Shown here one piece after another: positions 21,619-32,835 of a DNA stretch of 64,000 nucleotides (position 1 is its first letter; the number at the start of each line of letters is the position of its first letter). Below the pieces are notes generated by a model that was given only the letters and a program-made list of their open reading frames with translations, was not told where the DNA came from and did not search any database. The stretch lies in the NCBI GenBank assembly GCA_025765615.1, contig JAIVFJ010000015.1, forward strand, positions 1 to 64,000, written 5' to 3'. The position numbers and the translations under genes were made by a program. The stretch is from Zopfochytrium polystomum (Eukaryota > Chytridiomycota > Chytridiomycetes > Chytridiales > Chytridiaceae).

Positions 21619-21816
21619 TCACTTGCCAGTGTTCGCCGGGCCGTTGCTGCTGCTGCTGCTCGTGACGGTACCGGGGTAGTAGTAAGCAGGAGCGGCGGCG
21701 GCGTTGGCGACTGGGCTGGCAGCAGCGGCAACTGCGGCGACGGCAGCGACAGCGAACGCCAGGTGCACGGTACGGGGGCCTGCGCCGTTCGTGGACACGA
21801 CTTTGCGGGCGATCAT
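21619..21816 (-). CDS. Small Ala-rich membrane or secreted protein (65 aa)
   Basis: The frame starts at 21816 and ends at 21619. It has a short basic N-terminus, a hydrophobic Ala/Val segment (HLAFAVAAVAAVAAAAS), then APAYYYPGTVTSSSS and a polar tail. The layout fits a signal peptide or a single membrane anchor with a short Ser/Thr-rich exterior. No family is recognised. A chance ORF in GC-rich DNA is possible. Confidence 0.35.
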   Translation of the reverse strand: MIARKVVSTNGAGPRTVHLAFAVAAVAAVAAAASPVANAAAAPAYYYPGTVTSSSSSNGPANTGK

Positions 21817-22336
21817 GTTTTTGTTTGCTTTGGGTCGGGCACCGCACAGCCTGCAGAAAGTGCTTTTTGTGTTGGCGCCGGCTGGGCGGGAGCCGGCGCT
21901 GGTTTTGCCTTCCGCATTTGGGAGTGACCAAATTTGGAAGGTTTTAAGGGGGGCGCGCGTTCTCCAGCTGCTTTGGAATTAATACGACGACGGCAGACAC
22001 GCAGTAGACACGCAGCGGCATGGCACACACCCGAAAGACGCACGGTGCGGGAATTTCGGACGACTGATCTCTCTCTCTCTCTGGCATGTTGACCAAAGTG
22101 CTGGTAATGGAACATTAATCTTTTTCGCTCCGCCCGTCATTTGACTGTGCCCTTCGTCCAGCAGTCGTGCTCACACAACAACCTGCGGCTTCCAGCAGCC
22201 AACTCACAGCAAACCAAATTATGGGGTCGGCCAGAATACAACCTATGCACCTCGTGCGGAAAGAAAAGAATGTAGTTTCTGTCCAACACGTTCCCAACCA
22301 CCACCAGTCCAAAGCAGCCAGACAAGCACGAGCACT

Positions 22337-23824
22337 CTAAAGCCGTGCAGCGAGAGAGGAATCCAGCTGCCTGGCACGCGAGCCATTCGTCAGCTCCACG
22401 CGCGTGACGCGCTTTGAGTTTGACACCGTCGCGAGCAGCTCGTCCTTCGCATTTTTGCTGCCGGAAAAAGGGATCGTCACGCCGCGTTTCTTGAGCCAGA
22501 GCAGCGTCTCCGTAACCGCGAGTGTGGCCGTACTTGGCTAAGGATCCGTAAGATCGCCTCAAATTTCAGAAAAAGAAAGAACGAAAAAGTAAACGAACAA
22601 GCCTCTAAATGCAGATGATGTCCGCCCGGCATCGTCACGAGCGTCACGTCGCCCTTTATCACCTTCACTCGATTTTTGATGTCGTACCGCGCCATCGCGC
22701 CGCTCTCGCAACCCCAAATGGTGAGCGTCGGCACGCGGATCGCGCCGAGAATGTCGACAACGCACTCGGACGAGTAGAGGTACCTCGGCAAGCTGAACGC
22801 GAGCGGGTCCGAGGACCAGACGAAACCGCTTGTTGTTGCCGATGCGGCGGCGGTGGCGGCAGTGGAAGGAGGCGACGGTACGGGGACGATGGATCGTCTG
22901 ATCAGGGTGCGTGCGGCAGGCTCGGAGAGCGGGAAGAGTCCCTTCATGCGGGCCGTTGTGGCGGACTCGATGGAGGGAAAGATGGTCTTTGGGCTTACGA
23001 CGCGTCGGTTCTGGTTCAGGTGTCTACGGAGGTAGTCCGTTGCTGTGGATGAGTGACGGTAGGGGCTAGGGGCAGAGGCCTTCCATCGCAATGTAGTGAG
23101 AAATTCTGAGAGTGTTTTAAGGAAGGAAGATAAAGATGATGAAGGTGTGTCACAATTCGCGCTGTCAGCGTTGAACAAAGTCGAAATGTGTCGGCGCACT
23201 ACCGTTCGGGCATTGCTGCAGCGAGGAGGCTGCCGAGTCCGGCGCCGAGGGAGTGAGCAAGGAGTGCGAACGACGACCGTCCTGCAGCGACGCCATTGGT
23301 TACACGGAACTCTCTCCGGTGGGGAAACAAAGAAAAAGACAGAAAAAGTAACGGCGTGAAACTTTCCTAAGTGATCCACGACAAGCGCGGCGACCTCTGC
23401 GTATCCGGCATACGAGTATCCTTTTGGACGAGGCTTCGAACGGAAGGCAAACGGCGCGATTCTGGGTCAGCGGGGCCGTTGGCGATTCGACGAAGCAATA
23501 CCCAATGATCGGAAAAGCCGTGGCCGGGCAGGTCGAGCGCGACGACCTCGAACGCGTCAGGAGCGACGGCAAAGACGGCGGCCAGGAAGACGTCCCACGT
23601 GGCGGCGTTGTCGGCGACCTTCATGAAGTAAAGGCTCAGCAAGGATCTCAAAAACGAACAGCAGCCAAGCGTCAGTCGGTCAAAAGAATCCTCACGCCGT
23701 GGAGAGCCAGGATGCGCGTGGCGGCGCTGTTTCGCTGCGAGCTCCACACTGACGCGGCGAGGCGGAAGCCCCCGGGCAGGTCGAAGACGGCGTCGCGGCA
23801 GAATTCAGGTGGCGGCGTTTCCAT
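22337..23824 (-). CDS. Alpha/beta-hydrolase-fold protein, paralogue A
   Basis: The gene has several exons. Exon 1 (23824-23696) ends ATRILALHG at the oxyanion-hole turn; its donor is GTGAGG and the next exon starts at 23618. The following exons encode DNAATWDVF and VVALDLPGHGFSDHW, then a nucleophile region with AHSLGAGLGSLLAAAMPER (Ser in H-S-L-G). Later come a beta strand VPTLTIWGCESGAM and a GGHHLHLE segment that supplies the catalytic His. The last exon ends in SRARQLDSSLAARL at 22337. This is the order of a serine-hydrolase triad, so it probably hydrolyses an ester or epoxide; the substrate is unknown. Intron borders other than the first are approximate. It is a tandem duplicate of the next gene. 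Confidence 0.75.
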
Positions 23825-24438
23825 GATCCATCAAACACAGGATGAATTTCTTCGACAATTATTGATATCTGTCTGTGTTTACAAAATATTCCGATGCCGG
23901 AACGTGTGTGTGTATCCGAACATTCCAAAACGAGTTTGTGCCGCACGATCGCTTGCCATGCCGTCAGTCAAACGTGCGAACAACAGTTTCTTGTCCCCCT
24001 CCAACGCAAGCGGCACAACAGAAAAGAGCTGGTGACAAGGTCCATGCCAAATTGCTTTGTCTCCCCCCAACATCGTTGCGCACTTCCTCTTATGTCCACC
24101 CCCCTTCATACATGCAATCGAATTTGCTCGATGGTAGTCAAAATGGAAGTTTGGTGCTGTGTTTTTAACTAAAATTGCTGGAAGTGCATTTGTTATTCGC
24201 AGAACTACAACCACAAATTTCGACACAGCGTAGTAATATTTTGCGCCTCCCGTTGTCACGGTGCCTTTTCTTCGTCCAGCAGTTGTACCCACTTCACAGC
24301 TTTTGCACCTTCCAGCAGCAAAACTCTGCTCGTAAGCTTGATCGGCCAGAAAATCAAAAGTTTCGGGGCAACCAGGCCTGCATCGGCCGCTCCTCCACAC
24401 AAAATAAGGAGAAGAGTGTAGCTTATCGAAAGCGAACC
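23825..24438. other. Spacer between the two hydrolase genes
   Basis: No gene is supported. It should contain the promoter of hydrolase A and the terminator of hydrolase B. Confidence 0.4.
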
Positions 24439-25951
24439 TCAAAGCCGTGCAGCGAGAAAGGAATCCAGCGGCCCGACTCGTGAGCCGTCCGCCAACTCCA
24501 CGCGCGTGACCTCCTTTGAGTTCGAGATAAGTGCAAGCAGCACGTCCTTCGCAGCTTTGCCGTCAGAATAGGGTATGCGCACGCCGTGTTTCTCAAGCCA
24601 GAGCAGCGTCTCCGCAACTGCGAGTCTGGCGGTGCTTGGCTGCGTTTGAGAGAAGCAAACGATCCGTAAGAGTCGCCTAAAATATCCACAAAAAGAAATA
24701 AAGAAAAGGTAAACATACAAACCTCCAAATGCAGATGATGTCCGCCCGGCATCGTCACAAGTGTCACGTCGCCCTTTATCGCCGTCACTCGATCTCTGAT
24801 ACCGTACAGCGCCATCGCGCGGCTCTCGTTACCCCAAATGGTGAGCGTCGGCGCGCGGATCGCGCCGAGAATGTCTGCAACGCACTCGGCCGAGTAGAGG
24901 TACCGCGGTAAGCTGAACACGAGCGGGTCCGAGGACCAGATGAAACCGCTTGGCGCAGGCGAGGAGACGGCGGTGGCGGAAGCGGTGGAAAGAAGCGATG
25001 GTGCGGAGACGATGGATCGTCTGATCAGGGTGCGAGCGGCGGGCTCGGAGAGGGGGAAAAGGCCCTTCATGCGGGCGGTTGTGGCCGACTCGACGGTGGG
25101 GAAGACGGTCTTTGGGTTTGCGACGCGTCGGTGGTGGGTCAGGTGTCTGCGGAGGTAGTCGGTTGCTGTGGAAGGGTGGCGGTAAGGGCCGAGGCCCTCC
25201 AGCGCAATGTAGTGGGAAACTCTGGAAAGTTTTGAATGGAAGTGAACAAAGATGATGGAGTGTCACAATTCGTTCTGTCGGGCGCTGAACAAAGTCGAAA
25301 TTCGTCGACTCATACCGTTCGGGCATTGCCGCAGCGAGGAGGCTGCCGAATTCAGCGCCGAGGGAGTGAGAAAGAATTGCGAACGACGACCATTCTGCAG
25401 GGACGCTCTGGGTTACACAGAATTCTCCTGGGGGAGAAAAAAAAAAAGAAATGAAATAAAAAAACGTGAAACTAACCCAAGTGATCCACAACAAGCGCAG
25501 CGACCTCCGCGTATCCGGCGTACGAGTATCCTTTTGGACGAGGCTTCGGATGGAAGGGGTCAGGCAAACGGCGATTCAGGTTAAGCACAGAAAAGGTCGT
25601 CGATTCGACAAAGCAATACCCAATGATCGGAAAATCCGTGGCCGGGCAGATCGAACGCGACGACCTCGAAAGCGTCGGGAGCGACGGCAAAGACGGCCGA
25701 TAGAAAGACGTCCCACGTGGCGGCGTTGTCAGCGGCCTGAATGAATTCAAGTTTTTCAGCAAGGATCGCAACGTCAGTCAGTCTGTCAAATTCTCACTCA
25801 GAGCCAGGATGCGCGTGGCGGAGCTGTTCCGCTGCGAGCTCCACACTGACGCGGCGATGCGGTCGCCCGATGGCAGCTCGAAGACGGCGTCGTGGCAGAA
25901 TTCAGATGGCGGCTGGGCAGATGAGGCCGGTGGCGGTGCTCTCGTTTCCAT
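24439..25951 (-). CDS. Alpha/beta-hydrolase-fold protein, paralogue B
   Basis: This is a close copy of the neighbouring hydrolase, in the same order and on the same strand. Exon 1 starts METRAPPPASS and includes CHDAVFELPSGDRIAAS. Later exons encode DLPGHGFSDHW, KGYSYAGYAEVAALVVDH, the nucleophile stretch LSHSLGAEFGSLLAAAMPE, APTLTIWGNESRAM and the catalytic His segment GGHHLHLE. The end is VGPLDSFLAARL at 24439. The start was chosen by alignment with paralogue A, although an upstream in-frame ATG exists at 26107. Several short introns interrupt it. Both copies keep the triad motifs, so both are probably active. Confidence 0.75.
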
Positions 25952-26323
25952 GCTGATGTATATGGCTGACAAGGCCTTCGGTCGGAAGCGACGACGCGTT
26001 GTCTCGACGGGGTGATCACACGGAGACCGACGCGCTAAGCTCAGGTTCTCTAGGGAGTCGCATTCCAAATCAGTTACGCTGCAGCTCGCGCATGGACTTG
26101 GCCACACCGGTGATGGGCATGTTGAGGTTCTTCAGCTTCTGAAAGACTGCGGGCTCCCTCCCAAGCACTCGGAGGAACGCATTCGCAGAGCGTGCCTGAA
26201 TCAACAAACGGCGACAGTCGAATGGTGGAAGGCGAGTGGCTCCAGATTTAACAAACGCGAAGCGAGAGCTCATGTACAGAAAACAGAAAACAGCACGCAT
26301 TGTGCGGAACCATCTGCATTTAT

Positions 26324-27074
26324 TCAAAACACGCCGCTATTAAAGGCTTGCGCCAGCGCGTGCGTTGGCGCAAAATCAATGACTGTTGGGCAGTTGCCGT
26401 CAGCGGCTAATACGACTCCAACAACGTGACCAGCTTGGTTCGGGTTCGCCGTGCCTGCTCGTGGAAGAAACGACAGGGCCAAGAAAATCAGCGACGGGCG
26501 CAACCACTCTCCAACACGCAAAACACCCACAGTAAGTCCACTGGGAGCGCGCAGCATCGAACACAGCCCGACCCCCGCTAAACGCCGCCTGGACGGTGGC
26601 CGCCGTGATACCTCTCTCCGTCATACGCTGAGCGCAGTGGTTCGTCAACGAAGCAGAGGCGGGCGGCGGCGGGACGTTTGTATCCCAGCGATTGCCTCCC
26701 GGGCCGCCGAGGACGACTTCCTCCGCGTCGACGTGGGCGGTGGCACGGAAGCCCTTCTTCGAGGATCCACCCTTCGAGAAGAGCGCACGGAGCCGTGAGC
26801 CGGCGGAGGACAGCCACTTCGGGAGCGCACCGAATTTTTTGACGTACTCAGACTTTGTTAGGTAGCCTGCCAGCGACTTAAGCTTGGAGGAGGTTCCGGC
26901 GGCGCGACCGCCCTTTGCTGCGGTCTTGACGGGAGATGGCGCTTTGCTGGCGGTTTGACGCTTCGCTGCGGCGGGGGCTGCGGCGGCTGGGGTTGGTGCG
27001 ACGACGGCGCCGACGAGGAAAAGGGCCAGCACGACCAGGAGAATGAGGATGGTGCGCTTTCTGGAGAGAGCCAT
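26324..27074 (-). CDS. Secreted protein with a C-terminal DUF4258-like domain
   Basis: Two exons, 27074-26531 and 26454-26324, join through a 76-bp GT-AG intron to give 224 aa. The N-terminus is a clear signal peptide (RTILILLVVLALFLVG, then Ala/Pro). A basic, low-complexity stretch follows (residues 35-75). The C-terminal domain has HCAQRMTERGITAATVQAA, DAARSQWTYC and a closing strand with CPTVIDF. The pattern of H..RM.ERGI...V..A followed by a beta-rich end is that of DUF4258, which is found in bacterial polymorphic toxins and phage proteins. A role in export or antagonism is inferred only. Without the intron the ORF ends in an unrelated tail, which supports the spliced model. Confidence 0.6.
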
Positions 27075-27515
27075 TTGTGTGCCTCAGATGGAGGGTGGGT
27101 CTGTGTGTGGTGTGTGTTTTTGTGATTCTGTTTTTCTCTTTCTTGTTAATACTACAAGAACTGACCGTAACGGCAAACAGCTTGGGAGATGGGCGTCGGA
27201 ATATCTTTATGCGTTTGTCGCTTGTTCATCGACAGGTGCCCGCTGGTGTCTCTGTGTAGGAGCCCAAAATGTGGCGCACCTACTTGTACTTGCGGCACAC
27301 GTCGCTCGAAAAAACAGCGAAAACGAAAGCGGTAGATGGGTGTTGGAAATTGAATTTGGTCGTTTCAGGTTAGCCGAAAGAAATTGCGAACCCAGTTCCC
27401 TAAAGACGTGAGAGCGTGTGTGTGTGTGTGTGTGTTTGTGTTCAGTTGCAAGAGCTCAAACACAAAGAAAGAAAAGCGCACACCAACGCCCGCCGCCGCC
27501 CTCGCCACCGCCACG

Positions 27516-28646
27516 ATGTCCGCAAGCAGCAACGGCAAAACCGCCGCCACATCCTCCAGCACGCAAACAGCGGCGGCTGCCACCCGCCGTCTCCTGCAGG
27601 CCATCGTAGCCGCAGGCTCCTGCCCGACCGCCGCCGCCGCCGCCGCCGCCTCGTCCGCCTCGGCCGTGGAGGCCCTCATCTCGGCCGGCGCCCTCGACCT
27701 GGCCTTCAAGTCGACGGCGGCCGATCTCCTCACCCCGCCCCTGGCGTTCCCCATCGGTGGCGACCACGGCGACGGGTGCGACTGCGGACAGCGCGGCCAA
27801 TGGGCTGTCGCGGTCGAGGAAAAGTATGTCATCATCTCTTCGTCGTTTCCTAACGTTGCGCCTCATTTTTATCCGCCACACTTACTCTCACACCATTCCA
27901 GATACTCCACGGCCCCGAGCGACACCTCCGCCCTCTTCACAACCTACCGACAGCACGTTCTCGATCTCGCGACGGACGACATCCTCGGCTGGGCGGCGCG
28001 GATGAACCGCGGCGACCTCTTCCCGCTGCTGACGCCGCGGCTGGCCGGCGGGATCGGGCGGGACTCGCAGAACGCGCTGTTCAAGGCGGCGTCCAACGGA
28101 CACGCGGAGCTTGTGCGGCAGATCCTCGCGACGCCGGGGAGCAGCGCGTGGACGCAGCGCAGCGCGATCGCGGTGTCGGCGCTGACGGCGGCGGCGGGGC
28201 GGCGGGACCTCGAAATCGTGCGGGCGCTCCTGGAGGCCGGCGACGGCGGCGGCGCGGAGAGTGGGCCAGATACGGCGCGCGGGGCGAACTTGGAGGCGGC
28301 GATGGCGGCGGCGGCGAGCGAGGCGGACAACGTGGCGTGCGTGAAGCTGCTGCTTTCGCACGGGGCGAACCCGGCGGCGTATAGCGACGACCCGGTGCGG
28401 ATGGGGGTGGAGCGCGGGGAGCTGGAGCTGGTGACGGTGCTGGCGGACGCGTACCGGGACAAGGCGGAGGCTGCAGGGAAGGACGTCGGGCTGCTGTTTC
28501 CGGACGACGTGTTGGACACCGTCGTGTCGCTGAACAGGGTGGATATCGCGAGGGTTCTGTTGGAGAGGGGAATCAGGTTTGCGCACGTTGACACGAGCGA
28601 GGCGACGGCAGAGCTATTGGGGGTGATTGCTGAGTTCTCTCAATAA
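27516..28646 (+). CDS. Ankyrin-repeat protein
   Basis: The start MSASSNGKTAATSS at 27516 is followed by an Ala-rich helix, a small Cys-containing loop (GDGCDCGQRGQW) and AVEEK. A 78-bp segment at 27824-27901 begins GTATGT and ends CCAG and is best read as an intron, although it stays in frame. After it, RQHVLDLATDDILGWAA leads into ankyrin-like repeats: NALFKAASNGHAELVRQILA, LTAAAGRRDLEIVRALLEA and ACVKLLLSHGANPAA. The spliced protein is 350 aa. It resembles the other ankyrin gene at 15.4 kb in lead region and style, so the two probably belong to one expanded family. Confidence 0.75.
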   Translation: MSASSNGKTAATSSSTQTAAAATRRLLQAIVAAGSCPTAAAAAAASSASAVEALISAGALDLAFKSTAADLLTPPLAFPIGGDHGDGCDCGQRGQWAVAVEEKYVIISSSFPNVAPHFYPPHLLSHHSRYSTAPSDTSALFTTYRQHVLDLATDDILGWAARMNRGDLFPLLTPRLAGGIGRDSQNALFKAASNGHAELVRQILATPGSSAWTQRSAIAVSALTAAAGRRDLEIVRALLEAGDGGGAESGPDTARGANLEAAMAAAASEADNVACVKLLLSHGANPAAYSDDPVRMGVERGELELVTVLADAYRDKAEAAGKDVGLLFPDDVLDTVVSLNRVDIARVLLERGIRFAHVDTSEATAELLGVIAEFSQ

Positions 28647-29023
28647 CGAAATGAAACGAAACAGAAGGCTCTGCCGCGCTTGGTGATTGGTTCGCGGCAA
28701 GGAAATGCCACTGACGATAAGGAGCGCAATAATTCCCATTGATTTCTGGCCACCGTCCACTAGGATAATATGCATTTCCTTCGAGTACGGTGGCCCACTT
28801 GTATTCCGCGAGCTCGCAATCAGCTCCCATGCGGTGTCTCGCTCCCTCCACTTTATGTAACCCAAAACAACGATGCGCGTTCCACGTGCTTGCTTCCTTT
28901 AAAGGAAAGCGCTTTTGCCAAGAAGCGCGATACAGAATCCGCTCCAATCTCCCCACACGCATTTTCGCGTGCCTGTCTTTCTCCAGGAACGCCTTTCCAT
29001 CCCGTTCATTCGTACCCCGCTGC

Positions 29024-29030
29024 TATAAAA
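29024..29030 (+). promoter_or_regulatory. TATA box of the small secreted-peptide gene
   Basis: The heptamer tataaaa lies 59 bp upstream of the ATG at 29083, a normal spacing for a TATA-driven fungal gene. Confidence 0.5.
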
Positions 29031-29082
29031 AAGCTTGGTCGCCAACCCATCGCCTTCACCCCTCTTACTCAGAAAGAAGAAC

Positions 29083-29193
29083 ATGCGCGCCACCGCCTTC
29101 GTCGCCATCGTCATTGCGGCCTTCGCCGCTCTTACGGCCGCCGCCCCCGCCCCGGTCCCCGCTCCGGCCGCCGCCCCTGTCGCCAGTTCGTAA
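29083..29193 (+). CDS. Tiny secreted peptide (36 aa)
   Basis: The frame MRATAFVAIVIAAFAAL continues as an Ala/Pro-rich stretch and stops at 29193. The first 20 residues form a textbook signal peptide, and the rest is an AP repeat like those of small secreted or proline-rich peptides. A GTAACC...CCTCAG pair (29190-29276) could be an intron that would change only the last few residues. A TATA box sits 59 bp upstream. No family is recognised. Confidence 0.4.
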   Translation: MRATAFVAIVIAAFAALTAAAPAPVPAPAAAPVASS

Positions 29194-30173
29194 CCGCCCC
29201 CCTTCCAACCCCCAGCTCATATCTCATCTTTACTTCCCCCCTTTTCCTATTCCTGACTTTATCTCCTTCCCCTCAGAACCGCCTCCTGACTGGTGCGGCC
29301 CTCACCTTCTGCTTTGCTAAACAAGCTGCCTTCACCGCGGAGCGCGTTCGACAAAGTTGATTTTTGCGCCTTCGACAGTCTCCCTCCCCCCAACTTCCCA
29401 GCTCTGACCCCCTCCCACTCCTAATGTCAACACAACAAAGCCCCTAGTTCGTCTCTCCGCCTTCAATGTCGTCCCAATCGATTTCTTTCCCCCTATCGAA
29501 AGCACCTCATACGTCAACTCCTCCTTGCTACTTGCACCCCCTTTCTCTCGGCAGAGTTTCTGGTATGCTTGTACCGACCCTTGCAGTCGAGTGAATAAAC
29601 CTCTCCCCGTCTCGCTTGTTAGAGTGGGACCAAGACTAGTTTTTCTAGATAATTTCGACGCAAAAAAGGATGTGAGTGTTGGAGTCCGTCAACTAAAACA
29701 AAGGCGAGAGAGCGGTTTTGCAAAGTAAATATAAAACGACCGATTTTCCGAATCCGAGGAGTGGTTTCTCGGAACATTTACCTCAACTCGAGGAACCTTT
29801 CCTCGATTCGAGCAATCGTTCACTCATTCGAGGTCGGTTTGGGGAGGCAAGTTGTGAACATTACTCAAACTTTGAAAGGTTCAATGAAAGAGAGCTTTTG
29901 CAGCAGCAATACTATACTATCACGAACACTCAAAGTGACTATCACCCCTGGTGGCCGAGTTTTTTCATTATGCCACTGCTGGCTTCAGCATGAAACCCAA
30001 AGCATTCAGTCCCTGCGCCACAGCCTTTTTATTTCACTGAGGATTGCAGACGGAAGAAAACCAAAAAAAGCGCCATAACCCCGGTGTGTGTTTGAATGAC
30101 GGGAAGAACGAATTCATCATGTCTATGAGAGTCTCTCTGAACTCGCTTTGGAGCATGTTCAATAGCAAAGGTA
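29194..30173. other. Intergenic, no supported gene
   Basis: I see nothing with coding signature here beyond short unsupported ORFs. Confidence 0.4.
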
Positions 30174-31458
30174 TCAAAACCCGCTGGCAAAGGGAATGTC
30201 GCCGCCAAAGTCTAACTTGACCAGCTCATTGTCCTGCGATGCGGACAGCATCAGTTTGAAAGAAGCTGCGTAAGCTGGGGGAAAAAAAACACGATTCACA
30301 TGTTTGCAGCACACGACGCCCGACGCGTCAGTAAAGATCTCCAGGACAAACGGGTTCCAGTCTCGTTTCCACCTCAACGGCGTACCCGGCAGCTGCCACA
30401 GATTGGTCATGATAATCAAATTCCACGACTCCAGATCCCACACCCTCACGACGCCGGTGCAGTCCCTGGTCGCAATCCTACCGTCGCCCACGTCCATCGA
30501 CTTTACGTGCTCGCAGTGCCCGTCCAACACCCGCACGCAAACACTGGTCGCCGCGTCCCGCACACGCGCGCAGTCTCGTCCTGCGAGCCCGAGACAACGC
30601 ACGCGCCGTACGTGGCCCGCAAACGTTTGCACCACGGCGCCCGCCCGCAAATCCCACATGGCCATCTCCCCGATCACGCCGCCGTGCACGACCCAACCCC
30701 CGTGGCCCGCCAACCCGAACCCGTTGTCCGCGCTGAGCTTCAGGCTCTCCGGTCGCGCGGTCCCACACGATGACAAACCCGTGGACGGCGCAGGAGGCAA
30801 TGAACGGCCCGCAGAGCCGCACCCGGCGCACGCACTTGCCCGGCGCGTGGGCCCTGAGGACCGACGTGGTCTCGACGCGGTTGGTCCCCCCGGCGACGAC
30901 GTTCTCCCCCACGGTGCCGTCAAGGGTGCCGCCAGCGACGCAGTCGCAGTCGACGTCAATGTGGCGGAGGCGGGGGAAGGCGCGGCGGCGGCCGGTGAAG
31001 CGGCCGAGGAAGGCGAGGTGTCGGCGGTCCCAGAGCTTGAGGTGGCTTGCAGGGTGACGAGAACCAAGGGGTCCATCCACTCTAGCGAGTGCGGGTCGCT
31101 GCTGTTCGTTGGCGGGTAGATAATCGTGACGGCGGGCGGTGACGCCGCTCACCGGCGAGCCCTAAGTCGGTGGTGGAAGGAGAACAGCTGCTTCCACGGG
31201 ACGCACGCGACCGCCGTCGCCGCCGGCGGCGGTCGCGGACGGGTGGAACGGGAGCGGGAGGTGTCGCAGGTTAGGGCGCGTCGTGCGCGGCAGCGGCCAT
31301 AGGGCGAGGAAGAGGGCCCACCACAAGTCGTCGGCGCGGGTCCGTTCGGCCAGCCGCGCAGAGCGACAGAGAGAGAGAAAGAGAGAGGGAGGGAGCGAGT
31401 GACTTTTGTAGGAAATACATAACCGAGAGGGTTTGTTGGCCACTTGTCCCGCTTGCAC
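30174..31458 (-). pseudogene. F-box/WD40-type protein, several frame breaks
   Basis: The upstream part (near 31360-31200) has RADDLWWALFLALWPLP and, in another frame, PWKQLFSFHHRL, which together recall the F-box end and the WKxLF segment of F-box/WD40 proteins. WD40-like blades follow: SHLKLWDRRHLAFLGRF and SCAVHGFVIVWDRATGE in one frame (to about 30750), then MAMWDLRAGAVVQTFAGHV, DCTGVVRVWDLESWNL and a final DNELVKLDFGGD in a second frame ending at 30174. At least two indels separate these pieces, one near 30748. It would have been a substrate receptor of an SCF ubiquitin ligase. Either it is decaying or the assembly has errors in GC-rich DNA. Confidence 0.55.
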
Positions 31459-31490
31459 TGACAGGCTCTGTTGACCCCACCCAACCCCAC

Positions 31491-31938
31491 TTAAGGCCGG
31501 CGAACGTTCGAGTTGTGGCGATTTGAAATGACGTGAGCATTCGCGTAAATTCGTGAGTGAGTGTGTGTGTGTGTGTGTGCGTGTGCGTGCGAGTTTTTCG
31601 CAATTTGGAGGAAGTTGGTATCATAATAGCTCTTGATTTTGATGGGCACAGTGGGTCTGTGTGGCGCCCTTTACGCCATCGGATTCTTCTCTCAATCAGC
31701 CTCATTATGGACACTCCATGCAAGCCCCCCCCACCACAGACTCGATTCCGGCGTGCCGATCGAGTGCGTTGGAAGCATGCGTGGATGAGTTGGGTGGTAG
31801 AAGACAGCTGGACTGGCCGATGTTTTTGGTCCTTCATACATATTTTGCATATAAATTTTCTGTTTTCTTTTTTATTTCCTCGATATTTTTTCCTTTTTCT
31901 TTTTCGTTTTTCAGTGTTCCAAGAAGAAGCTTTAGCGT

Positions 31939-31986
<48 letters not shown>

Positions 31987-32835
31987 CTCGGCTGTCGGCT
32001 CCACAGTCTACCCGATCGAGGATTCATCGTGAGTGTTGAGGAAGGTTGAGCGCAAGGGTCTGAAGGTGGAAAGGGGAACGAGGGGGTTGGTTGTGCGGGC
32101 GGGGGCTCTCCGCATTTCTCTGTGCGTGTCCCTTCCCTTCCCCTCACGCACGCAGGGTTTGGAGGTAGCTGAGAGGGGGACAACCAAGTAGATACATGTA
32201 TGTATGCTCTCTCTCGTGTTGTTGTTGTTGTAGTTGTTGTTGTAGTTGTTGTTGTAGTTGTTGTTGTTGTTGTTGCCGTTTTTCTCCTGTCGAATATTTG
32301 CCGCACCTGTCTGTTCCCCAATCCCAGTTTTCTCCGTCCCCGTCATGCGCTGCAAGAGGGAGAGAAACAGAAAAAAAGAACAAAAAAATAGAAAAGAAAA
32401 GAAAAGAAAGAAAAGAAAGAAAGAAAAGAAAAGAAAGAGTGGGGCGACGTTGCATGGTTGCGGGTCTCCGTCCCGGTCCGGAAGGCGGAGCGAGCTATTC
32501 GGATTCGGTTTTCTGTCTCTCTGCATGCTGTCTGTCTGTCTGGCTATCTGTCTGTCTGTCTGTCTGTCTGTGTTCACTGCTATTTTTTCAGTCAAACACG
32601 AAAAGAAAACTTTTGGCAATGGGGAAAATACCAACCATTCTGTCGGCCATTGAAGACAGAAGTTCGGAGGTGGTGTGGAGAGGCAGAGTTGAACAAAAAA
32701 CCTCTCGACGACTGTGCAAAAAAAAAAAAGGAAAGAAAAGAAAAGAAAGACAAGAACGAAAGAACCTCTCTCTCCCTCTCTCTCGGCCATCAACTCTCAC
32801 TCGCTCGAACGAACACTCGCATCCGCCTCTTCCAA
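31491..32835. repeat. Low-complexity stretch upstream of the monooxygenase
   Basis: No gene is supported. It holds a GT repeat at 31557-31584, 43 consecutive T at 31942-31984, a (TTG)n run with TAG interruptions at 32218-32277, an A/G-rich run at 32366-32440 and a (TGTC)n run at 32524-32571. Long ORFs here are products of these repeats. Confidence 0.8.

Noticed and set aside
32196..32835. N-terminal extension of the monooxygenase upstream of 32836
   Set aside because: The extension is encoded by microsatellites, while MRVLIVGAGVAGPIL is the natural start of the FAD-binding fold.
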